From the NCBI GenBank assembly GCA_010015745.1, contig ML978326.1:1-49520 (forward strand): DNA of 49,520 nucleotides, written 5' to 3'. The translations under genes and the position numbers were made by a program. Below the pieces are notes generated by a model that worked only from the letters and a program-made list of their open reading frames with translations, ran no database searches and was not told where the DNA came from. Shown piece after piece: positions 33,989 through 42,662 of the stretch (its first letter is position 1; the number at the start of each line of letters is the position of its first letter). Source of the stretch: Setomelanomma holmii. Lineage: Eukaryota; Ascomycota; Dothideomycetes; Pleosporales; Phaeosphaeriaceae.

Positions 33989-34618
33989 ATGCCACCAAAC
34001 AAGCAGTCTTGCAAAAGAGCGCCATACGACCCGTCACATAGTCGCATCAACGGGCAAAGCTGTCGTGCCTGCCTCAAGCATGAGAATCCCGCTGATGACT
34101 ATCCGATATTCGCACCAGGTAGACAAGCTACTCCTGGAGATAGACAATCGACACCAGCATTCGACTTAGCCTCAACCGCTCAATGTGCTTTCCCACAGGA
34201 CGGATCCGGGCGAGGGTTAGATTCCCCACCCGACCATCCTGATGTTGCTTCATGTTGTGGACAGACGGATGGTATGGATAGTAGAGCGGCGCATCGTCGC
34301 ACAAGGGCAGCCCAGGTACAACGTATTGAGGAATTTCTACATAAGCTTGATGCCTATTTTGCAGTTACGAATCACTGGAAAGAGCTCAACGGGAAGCTTT
34401 GCCAAGACTGGACTTTCTTGCGGTCTCGTTTGCCCAAGGATGTCAAAGACTGGTATGTGGCCTCGCATACCGCAGAGTCTTTAACACTGCCATTAGAAGC
34501 CGGTAATGCGATCCAGGCAGGAGGGAGTTCGACGTGTCAGACATGGCAGCGGCAGAATTCGAAGCAAAGTAGGTATCGAGCAAGGCTCAATTCGCTTGCA
34601 TCATGGCAGGAGGAATGA
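33989..34618 (+). CDS. Hypothetical protein (209 residues), possibly a fragment
   Basis: An open frame from ATG 33989 to a stop at 34618. The first third has scattered cysteines (CKRAPYD, CRACLKH), and the C-terminal part (RIEEFLHKLDAYFAVTNHW, LRSRLPKDVKDWY) looks like helical coding sequence. I recognise no family. Other coding-like segments in different frames follow to 35238, so the ORF could be the first part of a larger, now broken gene. Confidence 0.35.
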   Translation: MPPNKQSCKRAPYDPSHSRINGQSCRACLKHENPADDYPIFAPGRQATPGDRQSTPAFDLASTAQCAFPQDGSGRGLDSPPDHPDVASCCGQTDGMDSRAAHRRTRAAQVQRIEEFLHKLDAYFAVTNHWKELNGKLCQDWTFLRSRLPKDVKDWYVASHTAESLTLPLEAGNAIQAGGSSTCQTWQRQNSKQSRYRARLNSLASWQEE

Positions 34619-34953
34619 TATGGTCAGAGCACAATATTTGTGCTCTGATAAATAATATTCGCTGGGTCATGACAAGCGAAAACGGAACCAACGAACAGAT
34701 CCCGCGGCAGTTCCCCGAGCTCCTGGACACATTAATGGAGATTGCCAACGATGATAACTTGTGAGGAGACGGTCGTTAGTCATTCGCTGTCCATGATAAG
34801 TCGAGCATTCAGCGCTTGCTTGACACACTTTGGCCAATTCTCTCCTGCGAGCGACAGTGCCATGGCTCCTGCAAGCGTGGTTGCCCATACGCCATTGAAA
34901 ATCCTATACGCCACGCAGGCTGTACGAACTGATGTCATTCTTCGCTGAATGAA

Positions 34954-35238
34954 TTGCGGGATCCTCTGCTTACCTGCACTTTTCTGCCAGGAGACACTAA
35001 GCATCTTAGCTGTGGCTGTACTCCTGGCCAGTGTAGTAACGGCAAATGCGCTTGTATACGGCACGGTGAGGTATGCGGTACAAATTGCCACAAGAAGATC
35101 CAAATCGAGACTTCGGTACTGTGTCAGAATCGTGGGGTAACCTTTGTTTCGACAAGCAAATACAAGGACGTGCTGGAAGCACATGCGGTGAAGGATATCG
35201 AGGAACTGCCCGCTAATGCACCAAGGCGGCGGAATTAA
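34954..35238 (+). pseudogene. Cys-rich CXC-like fragment
   Basis: The frame contains CGCTPGQCSNGKCACIRHG followed by CGTNCHKK, a spacing similar to tesmin/TSO1-like CXC metal-binding domains. Just upstream, in another frame, is a second Cys-rich stretch (CERQCHGSCKRGCPYAIE). The frame starts at ATG 34954 without an obvious promoter. The frame changes suggest a decayed gene, and the role is unknown. Confidence 0.35.
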
Positions 35239-35286
35239 AGTTGTGGTAGGATGTGAGAGTGTGCCGATATCAATATCGATGGGTGT

Positions 35287-35738
35287 TCATACTGAGAAGG
35301 TAGCACGGAGGATGTGGCCTGCATGTACAAAGGGCACTTCATTCTCTTTCCACACAGCCGTTAGGGTCTTCATCTGTTGCGTATCAAGATACCTTGGCAA
35401 GACAAAGAGCTGCTCATCAGTGATGTTCGCGCCCTGTCTCTCTGCCATAGCTTCATATGCTGCCTTCAGCCTACCATAGCTGCTTGGACTCACAAGAACA
35501 CTAGTCGGAACAGAAGTACAGAGGTAAGCGCCTTCATAGACTCCGCTACCCTCGCACCTATTGAAGTGAAACATCTGTCCAGCAAGTGGATGAGGATCCG
35601 GTCCAATTTGAGGAAGGGTTGTCTTGTCAGTCAGAATATATCGGTGTTGAAGAGTACCAGCACCATCGAGGGTGAGTGCGTCATTCTTGGAGCCATTATC
35701 AGCCGGTGTAAATGGCCTAATACTGCATAACTTCTCTC
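35287..35738 (-). CDS. Hypothetical protein fragment, unknown family
   Basis: The minus frame is open for about 150 codons from a TGA near 35739 to 35287, with an internal ATG at 35572-35574. The product reads like a folded domain (LAGQMFHFNRCEGSGVYEG, DEQLFVLPRYLDTQQMKTL, VPFVHAGHILRA). I cannot assign it to a family. No start codon is evident for the full frame, so the N terminus may be missing or in another exon. Confidence 0.4.
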
Positions 35739-35739
35739 A

Positions 35740-36732
35740 ATTTGTTACTATGGCTCAAAGTGCTCCTTCACTTTTCACCAAACCAGGCTTGCAGTTTTCA
35801 TTTCCTCCATGGCTGGATCGACTGTATGCGTCTCACTTGGGTCAAGGCAGTCATCGATATGCGAACACATGCTTTAAGCACAGAACCACGATCCATTCAC
35901 AGGGAAGAGCTGCTAGGAGACATAGGCTGTATACATCGATTGGTCGCAGACCTTCTAGTCCACCGTCAACGATGCGATCGCGTTCATTACAACGAAGGCA
36001 CTACAAATACCGCCAGGCATACCTTCCAATTGAGGGACAGATCAGTTTACGACAATTCAGGCAAGCTAGTGGCGTGTCCAAAACGCCCTGCTTCAAGTAC
36101 GGACGGCCACTACATAAAGACACAAGAAAGGTCCCGAGTACAGCCTCGCTTTCAGCCCAACCTTTGCTATGACGTGAGCTCTGTTACGATCCGCGCACAG
36201 CGAAATCTGAATTTCTTTGCCCATAACAACGATGGTGTCTTGTTCTTATAAAGACCGAGGGCGACCCCCTTGGTCTATGTTAGTCCATGTCCACTTACTG
36301 CTTGCCCAACCGCATGCGAGCGATTTCATTGCCCACGAAATATCTTGGGGCGATGAATTAGACACCTCCATCATCTTATGCGCCAAGCGGACAAAGGCCG
36401 CCGGTATCGATATCAAAGACGGTGTTACGATTCTGCCGTTTTCCGAGATGAACCATAACGCCTATGAAATTGTTCGAACTTGTAGACGCATCGAGTGTTC
36501 ACGCCTCAGTGTAAGTAAATACAAGCTCGGGAAGCTTGCGCGATCGATTGTGGGCTTAGTTGGCCATTCGGAGGACGACTCACTTGAGACCTCTGGAACT
36601 TGCTGTGCCCGGTCGCAATCACGGGCCAGGTACTGCAACTCTCACTCAAGACGTGAATATCGGCCGGCTGATCCGTCACAGAAAGCCGCCGGAGCCGTTA
36701 CAGACATGAGCCTACTGTTTTCAGCAATATCG
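35740..36732. other. Interval with mixed open frames, no supported gene
   Basis: Plus-strand frames at 35742-36251 and 36217-36900 are long (169 and 227 codons) but overlap in conflicting frames, and I see no domain. Parts such as SIILCAKRTKAAGIDIKDG could be remnants of a gene. The right end of the second frame is antisense to a WD40 fragment. Confidence 0.35.
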
Positions 36733-36942
36733 TCAGGCCATAGACCTCCATTTGTTCAGCCACGCGATAACGTCGACCGCCCTTTGAAGAATCACATCCA
36801 AGAGCAATCCTTTGCGATCATCCAAGATAAACGACGTTCCGTTGCTTGCATCCCAGATCTTGACGGTCCTGTCCCACGACGCCGACACCAGTCGACTTGA
36901 GTCGGGCCAGAAGGCCACTGACGTGACCGCATAGCTATGGCC
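36733..36942 (-). pseudogene. WD40-repeat fragment
   Basis: The minus strand encodes one clear WD40 blade: GHSYAVTSVAFWPDSSRL followed by VSASWDRTVKIWDASNG. Such near-canonical repeats are typical of the C-terminal WD40 arrays of fungal NACHT/STAND proteins involved in self-recognition. Only about one repeat survives and no NACHT domain is found here, so this is a gene fragment. Confidence 0.6.
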
Positions 36943-36954
36943 TTAAGATATATG

Positions 36955-37049
36955 ACAGTACACCCTCCGCCTTCTCTCTCTCCTTTGATCTTTCTCTATC
37001 TCCTCACCCACACCCATCCAGCTTTTCCAACACTTGCATCATCATCATC
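36955..37049 (+). promoter_or_regulatory. Pyrimidine-rich promoter/leader of the gene at 37050
   Basis: A CT-rich tract from about 36960 to 37030, then ACACTTGCATCATCATCATC directly before ATGG. Long CT tracts before the start codon are typical of well-expressed genes in filamentous ascomycetes. Confidence 0.45.
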
Positions 37050-37638
37050 ATGGCCACTGTCGACAGCGCTCCGGGTAGCACACCCATTGGTGTTTTGGGC
37101 TCTGGCTCAGGTGGCGGCGGTAAAGGGCAGCGGTGGTGGCGGCGATCCTCCTCGCAAACACTACTTCTCCAAAGGCGGCGATAATAAGGCTTGTCTTTGG
37201 CTCTACGATCTTCGCTCGGCCAAGGGCTACATCCTGGAGTGGCGTATGTTTATGCCTTCCGAAGCTGTTCGATTGCTGATTCTCTCTTAGTTGAGAGCAG
37301 CAAGAATGAACCAGTCGCCCTCGACTTCATTCAAGCTCTGGCTCATTTCCTTTGGCAGCTTCAAACTCAGGGCATCAACCTGGGCCTTCACCTCCGTCTA
37401 ATTGCCGTCAATCGCGAAGACAACGAGAGCTACCTTTCTCCTGCTTCAATTTGCTTTGCCAACACACCCCCACCGACAGTCAGAACTCTTCTTGGCATGG
37501 GCACCAATCGTGGCTACTATGACACCAGCCTGGAAGCCCGTAAGTCTTTCGGACCCATCCTTCGAATGCTCTCGCTGATATGTTACTTTAGTTGTTCAGC
37601 AGGCCGCAGCTGGTAACCAGGTCTTCTTCGGTGACAAT
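37050..37638 (+). pseudogene. Unrecognised three-exon gene truncated by a Copia element
   Basis: Starts ATGGCCACTGTCGACAGC after a CT-rich leader. Introns with clean GT/branch/AG signals lie at 37244-37290 and 37540-37591. The spliced product has a Gly-rich start (GSGSGGGG), then GDPPRKHYFSKGGDN, LWLYDLRSAKGYILEW, KNEPVALDFIQALAHFLWQ, YLSPASICFANTPPPTVRT and GMGTNRGYYDTSLEA. The exon structure and high coding quality indicate a real gene. A one-base frame change is needed in the Gly-rich stretch near 37105-37125. The third exon stops mid-frame after QVFFGDN, where the 5' LTR of a Copia element begins. The rest is not found after the element. I do not recognise the family. Confidence 0.6.
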
Positions 37639-37760
37639 TGTCAGTCTATTCAGGCTAGTCTCATTGGCTAATTTCGCCTATATATTGTGCTCATTGTCCA
37701 TAACTTGTAATACAACCAACACTTCTTCTTCCTCACTTGACAGCCCTGTACAGGCTTACA
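37639..37760 (+). repeat. 5' LTR of the truncated Copia element
   Basis: Proposed ends are TGTCAG and CTTACA, immediately followed by the PBS GTTATGAGCCCGG. The left boundary is inferred from the point where the host gene's frame ends and from the TG start. It has a TATA-like CTATATATTG near 37678. Its sequence differs from families A to C, although it shares the CTTACA end with A. Confidence 0.6.
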
Positions 37761-37773
37761 GTTATGAGCCCGG
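37761..37773 (+). other. Copia primer-binding site (initiator tRNA-Met anticodon region)
   Basis: GTTATGAGCCCGG is complementary to the anticodon stem-loop of initiator tRNA-Met, directly after the LTR end. The same sequence is at 25352-25364. Confidence 0.7.
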
Positions 37774-37922
37774 AAGCCTTCTTTTAAATCGTGGTGTTCA
37801 CCCTATCGCTCATTCATCTACCTAGGACGACATAGTAGCAGCAGATCAGAGACTGATCAAGAGGCTGCAAGAGACTTTGATCGCGGTAGCTTGTCTGACG
37901 CTGTACTGCACCTACTGTCGGG

Positions 37923-39408
37923 ATGGCTGAGGCAGATTCCCTCGTCATAAAAGCGACAGTAGTGCTCAACAAGCCATCTGATTGGACTAAGTGGCTGTTC
38001 CTACGCAAGGACAGTGCAGAGAGAAATCAGCTCTGGCAATACGTTGATCCATCACTGAGTGATGATCAAGTGAGGAAGATTGAGACTGAACAACCTCAGG
38101 AAAAGGGGCCTGAGGAATTCAGTTCCCAACAGAATGCTCAACAGCGTGAGCACGGATTTTCATTATTGGACCTTACGGACCAGGAGGTGGCCCGTTATGA
38201 GCTATGGCTGAAGGTATTTGCATGGCAAGAGGCGGTACGGCTGAAGAAGGAAAGGGCGTTGATGGATTTCAACCACGAGATCAGCAGGACGATTGCTGCC
38301 CGCCATATCCACCTAATTACCGACTGACCGACCGCGTACCACCGACTCAAAACGCTCAAGAAGCACCTCTGTCCAAGCACAAGTGAGCGCAATTATCAGC
38401 TCCGCGCGCACTACCAGTCGTTGCTATCTCAGCCAAAGAGAGCAAACCTTAACACCTGGCTTGAGGACTGGATTAAGACAACAAGGCAGATGAAAGAAGC
38501 AGCTTTGCCAGACATGGCTGGCAACTGTGCGCAGGAGGACTTCATTCCGGCTGTAAGAAGACTGGACGGCAGCTGGGCGACCCACCAGCTTACGGAGCTT
38601 GTTAGGAAGGACCAGGATGAGGCTCCATTCACGGCGATCGCAGAGCTTGTTGCTGAGTATCGATCGTACTACCGACGCCTTCGACCAACAGCGTCAAGTC
38701 TTGGGACATTTGCAACTCTTGGTGTGGCCCCACAGGAAAAGAGGGACAAGAAAGAAAGAGCTAGCCAAGGACCCACATGTCTGTGCGGCAAGAAGCACAG
38801 ATTCAATGATTGCCCGTACGTTAACGCTAAGCTCCAAGACGCAGGCTGGAAGCCTGATCAGCAGACAGTCCAGAAGTTTGACAGGCTAAGAATGAGTCAA
38901 AGCTACCTTGCTAAGGTGCTTGAGAGAGTGGAGAAAGGTCTCCAGCAAAGCACAGGGAACCCGGTCATCCACGACGACCGCAAGCCTCCAGCAGGCACAT
39001 CGCACCTGAATCCAGTGCTACAGACGGCTGCTGCCGTAAGCCCAACAGGTGATCAGGAGGTACAGCCACCTCTTATCAATCGATGGATACTTGACCCTGG
39101 CTTAAATGCACATGTGACAAACTCCAAGGCGTTTGGGTGGACTAAGACAGCCCAAGCGCGGCCAGGAGATTGTATGTACGCAGGAGGTCAACTGCTGCAG
39201 ATTGAAGAATGGGGTGAGGTACAGCTCCAGGTCGACGTACCGTCAGGAACTCGGACGTTCAAGCTTACCTATGTTGCATACATACCCAGTTTCTTCACAA
39301 GCGTAGTTGGATTATCAAGGTTCTACAGCCTTGGGATTCATTTTGAGTCTGGACGTAGCTTCCTTTACCAGCAGACGCTGTCGCAGGTGATTTGTCACCT
39401 TGAGTACA
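37923..39408 (+). pseudogene. Copia gag and partial protease, one nonsense codon
   Basis: The plus frame starts MAEADSLVIKATVVLNKPSDW, the typical Copia gag (UBN2-like) opening. It continues in the same frame through an in-frame TGA at 38325-38327. A zinc-knuckle variant CLCGKKHRFNDCPY appears near 38785, and a protease-like WILDPGLNAHVTN near 39080, where the family has WxxDSGA, so the catalytic DSG is altered to DPG. GLSRFYSLGIHFESG near 39310 is the segment following the protease. The frame ends at the family A LTR, with the TAA at 39411-39413 supplied by the LTR. Polymerase functions are missing. Confidence 0.82.
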
Positions 39409-39551
39409 TGTAAGTAGTTGGGAGCGGGTATGATAATATGATGTGAGTTGTGTTGTTCTGTGTCGGACTGAGGTGTCCGTTTATATACATGAAGTAGTGG
39501 GCTGATTGGTTGGTGGATAATCCACGTGACCATGCGTGCCCTGGGCTTACA
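39409..39551 (-). repeat. LTR, family A, at the Copia break
   Basis: A 143-base unit with TGTAAG and CTTACA ends. In minus orientation it matches the copy at 2150 through GGTCACGTGG, CCAATCAGCCCACTACTTC and TGTATATAA. The flanks (GTACA on the left, AATAC on the right) do not match, so it does not look like a simple insertion and may be a recombination breakpoint between the Copia element and the unrelated sequence on the right. Confidence 0.78.
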
Positions 39552-40153
39552 AATACAAGAATTGGGCTCTGCGTTCCCGTATGGTCAATATATCAAACGT
39601 CTGTTCGATGAAGTTGTGTATTAGGAGTTGTCTGAAGCAATTTTCGTGGGGATTGTAGTTCACAGCATAGCTGGGATGGAATGCGTTCACGAGCTGGGTC
39701 TGGAAGCCTGGTTTTAGCTCTTGATGACAGCTGGCAAACGTTCTACCAACCCCAATGCCCTCGACTGTACGCATGCTTCCAACATTTTCATCCTGCGATT
39801 TGCGTTTCCATATACACACAGCAACCTTAGGTCGTTTAGCCTTTATCATGGCAAACGAACGCTCTTGAACAAAATGTTGGAGATCAGAATCAATGGCATC
39901 TTGACATCGGATGAAGGGTAATCTGTCGAGAATGGAAGGTTTGGACGAGTTGCATGAAACAGTGTTCCAAGCTTCGAGAAGCAGTGCCCTGATCGCTGGA
40001 GACAATGCAACAACTGTATCGACGCCCAAATGATAAGGATGGGTTGTTGGCGGGTTGCTTCAGCACGAAGCAGATGCCACCCGTCGTTGAAGGCGTGGCT
40101 AAATATGCTGCCATTTCGATCTCGTCACTGCATATCTTTTTCCCATCCCGCAA
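39552..40153 (-). pseudogene. Unknown conserved-looking protein fragment, one frameshift
   Basis: The minus strand encodes two overlapping frames that join if one frameshift near 40030-40045 is allowed: first AAYLATPSTTGGICFVLKQP, then GVDTVVALSPAIRALLLEAW and RLPFIRCQDAIDSDLQHFV. Near the end is LVNAFHPSYAVNY. The HPS in that segment is reminiscent of the second motif of uracil-DNA-glycosylase-fold proteins, but the first motif is not seen and this is only a hint. The C-terminal end runs into the family A LTR. Confidence 0.4.
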
Positions 40154-41268
40154 CAGATCGTGTCCAAGTCTTCGAATGAGTTGTACATGGTCGGTCGCCT
40201 TGAGAACTATCGCAAGCCGTATTCAGCGGTCTAAATAACGGTCTTAGTCGATGGTCGATAGCTATGTCTAGGCAGACTGATGGCCGCGGCTGGTCTGCCA
40301 TTGTCGCATATTTTGTGGTGGTTTCAGGCGTTGTTGGCTTGAATTAGAGGTAGACGTCCACAGAATTGCCTGCTAGTTAATTGATAGGGATCTTCCCTCT
40401 ACACTGCTGGTTTCGGCGGCATTACTTCCATGGTGTGTTCCGCTTCCAGTTAAGCCTCATGCCCCCGTTCGAAACCGGCAGGCTTGACGAGTTGTTCATC
40501 TCAATGCAGGCTAGCCGAAATGAGCAGCAAAACTGGCAGCTCTGTTTTCACGCCTGTCCTTTCTCTATATAATGCGTCCTGCTAGTGTTTCCACAATGCA
40601 AGACCGAGTATTTCGAACGGTGTTCATGGCTCTTGGTGCGGGTACCGTATCCTGTTCACGGCACTCTCGCCGCATTTGGCCACGATGGTGCTGCAAACAG
40701 TGATCTACTACTACCCGCAACAACCGGGCCAAGGCCAGAGTCGCTCCACTTGTACTGCAAAGGGATGGCAAAATTGCATTGAATTATGCAAATCTTTAGC
40801 TCCTTTCATTACGTCGTCCTGCAAATACTCGTCTTTTCGGACTCGGGTAGCTGATGCTGATGCTGATCATAAGCGCTTTCCCTGGGTGAAGCTGCGCCAA
40901 ACTTCGGACGCTTATGCTCATGCTGTTACCGACAATACCGTAGCAATGGCCACTATAGGAGTTGACAAGGCAACTGAAATAAAGATAGGCACGATGGTGA
41001 GCCTCAGAGGCAACTAGCGCCACGACAGCGAGCACGATGACGACGGTCAACCTCGAGAACAGCGAGCGCAGGATAGCGAAAGTACAACACAGATCGTAAA
41101 TGATGTATTATTGTTCTTTCGCTGGTACATCTTTGCCTCTGGAGACCTACATGGCTTTCGGATGACCTCAGTCTCTTCAACTTGTGCTTCGCTCGCGTAG
41201 TCCAAGCGCGGCTACGTGGAAAGATTTTATACGATAGGATAGAATAACAATGGAATGGAAGAACAATA
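40154..41268. other. Intergenic interval, no supported gene
   Basis: A 113-codon plus frame at 40676-41017 overlaps an equally long minus frame at 40796-41050, and neither shows a domain. No copy of the named LTR families was seen. Confidence 0.4.
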
Positions 41269-42562
41269 CTACATGCCATTATTCAATGTCCGCTTCAGCC
41301 TCTTGGTAGCAGACGCGTTCTCCTCTCCACGACTAGAGGTCGAAGGCGTCATGGGCATATCAAACTGCAAGTTTAAGCTCGACGCAGTAGTCGAGCTTTG
41401 CGACTGCCTCCTCCTTGCCCGTCTCGCCGGCCGATTCTGCCAAAATGGGCAGAGTGCCGCCTTGATAGACTTCAGACGTTCTCCTATCGTGTAGTCGATG
41501 TAGTTGTGCAGAACCTTCCGCGTTGCTGCCACGTCCCTCAATTTGTGCAGATGTGCAGACTCAATAGGCTCCATCCGATAATATACCTCGTCATCGACTG
41601 AGTCTACCTCACGCCAACGAAGCCGGAGGTAGGACGAGATCATCTCGGTAGTGAGGGAGACATGGCATGTTTCGAGTTGCGACGGGTCGCGGTCAGGGTA
41701 CGCATACAAATAGAACCGGTGCATGTAGTTGACGAGAGGAGCGCCATCGCGGGCAGCTTGGAGCCTGGCATCGATCTGGTGGTCGCCAGATATGGCGGCT
41801 TTCCATTGAGCAGTGAGGATTGGAAAGTGCGTATCGCTGTGATGGACAACACTATACCTGTGAAGGAGGTCAGCCAGAGCATTTGTGAACAAGAGGAAGG
41901 GCAATGCACCACTCTGCGATCTCATCTTCCTCACGCGAGAATGGCTTCATCAGTGGTGGATCGTGTCTTCGCATTGTGGCGGTAACGTATCCGATGCAGC
42001 TGTCGGCCTGCGGTCGCGGAAGAGTACCCCACAACTCAGGGACTGTAGATCGTGGCGGCAAGGTAAAATGATCCTTGTCCAGATTGACTTGATCCTTGAG
42101 TGTCAAGCCCGGGATACCGCCATCATGACCCTCGCCATAGAAGAGAAGATGCCCCTCCATCATCTTGCGCCCTGTGCTTTCATTTTCCATCGCTGCCCGC
42201 CCTCCGCGTATCGATGACTGCCTGTGCATGCGGTGATGGCGCATCTTCACGAAGGTAACCCAAGTGCTTCCACGAATTGCGCAAGCGCATCTGGAAATGG
42301 TGTGCCACGGTCAAAGGTGATGTTGTAGCCTGTCAGCCGCTTCAAGTGCGTCCTCACCGATTCCTTCCACGTGGGTGACGGGTTCCGAGGTGCAGACATC
42401 GGGCTGGCTTCCTCTGCAAGAGAGAGGAAGGGTTCGAGGACGCGCAGGTTCTCCTTCGTAAGAGGTAGGCGGGAAGGGCTGTGTTCGTGTTGGAGAGAAC
42501 CATTTCAGTCGAATGAGTCTCCGTTTGCGTTTTTCGTTCGCCGAATCCATGCGCGTGGCCAT
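41269..42562 (-). pseudogene. DUF7924-like protein, copy 1 (one probable frameshift)
   Basis: Three exons on the minus strand, with introns at 42172-42250 and 41858-41909 (GT...AG). Motifs in order: MATRMDSANEKRKRR at the N terminus, RLPLTKENLRVLEPFLS, TGYNITFDRGTPFPDAL, GTLPRPQADSCIGYV, THFPILTAQWKAA, and ARDGAPLVNYMHRFY. The pattern P-x-AD...(17+)...QxK is like a degenerate PD-(D/E)xK nuclease-type core with Gln for Glu. I tentatively match it to the fungal DUF7924 family from memory. A frame change is needed near 42480-42495 between the ATG and LPLTKENL; an unrecognised intron or a sequence error could also explain it. It is paralogous to the next gene upstream on the same strand. Confidence 0.55.
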
Positions 42563-42662
42563 GATCTCTACAATAAGCTATCGCTGTACTTGAAATATCT
42601 TGCCGTTCGCGGGAGAGCGGGTCACTGCCTGTATGAGCGATGAGGATGGCTGAGTGCACGAC

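Larger units (their letters stand above)
37639..39408 (+). mobile_element. Truncated Copia-type retrotransposon
   Basis: In order: a 5' LTR (37639-37760), a half-tRNA primer-binding site (37761-37773), gag and the start of the protease (37923-39408). Integrase, reverse transcriptase, RNase H and the 3' LTR are absent, because sequence switches at 39409 to an unrelated family A LTR. The element interrupts the gene starting at 37050. Confidence 0.8.

Noticed and set aside
36217..36900. 227-codon plus-strand ORF
   Set aside because: Its last part is antisense to a clear WD40 repeat and the remainder shows no domain.
40676..41050. Overlapping 113- and 84-codon ORFs on opposite strands
   Set aside because: Neither shows a domain, start context or coding-like composition strong enough to call a gene.
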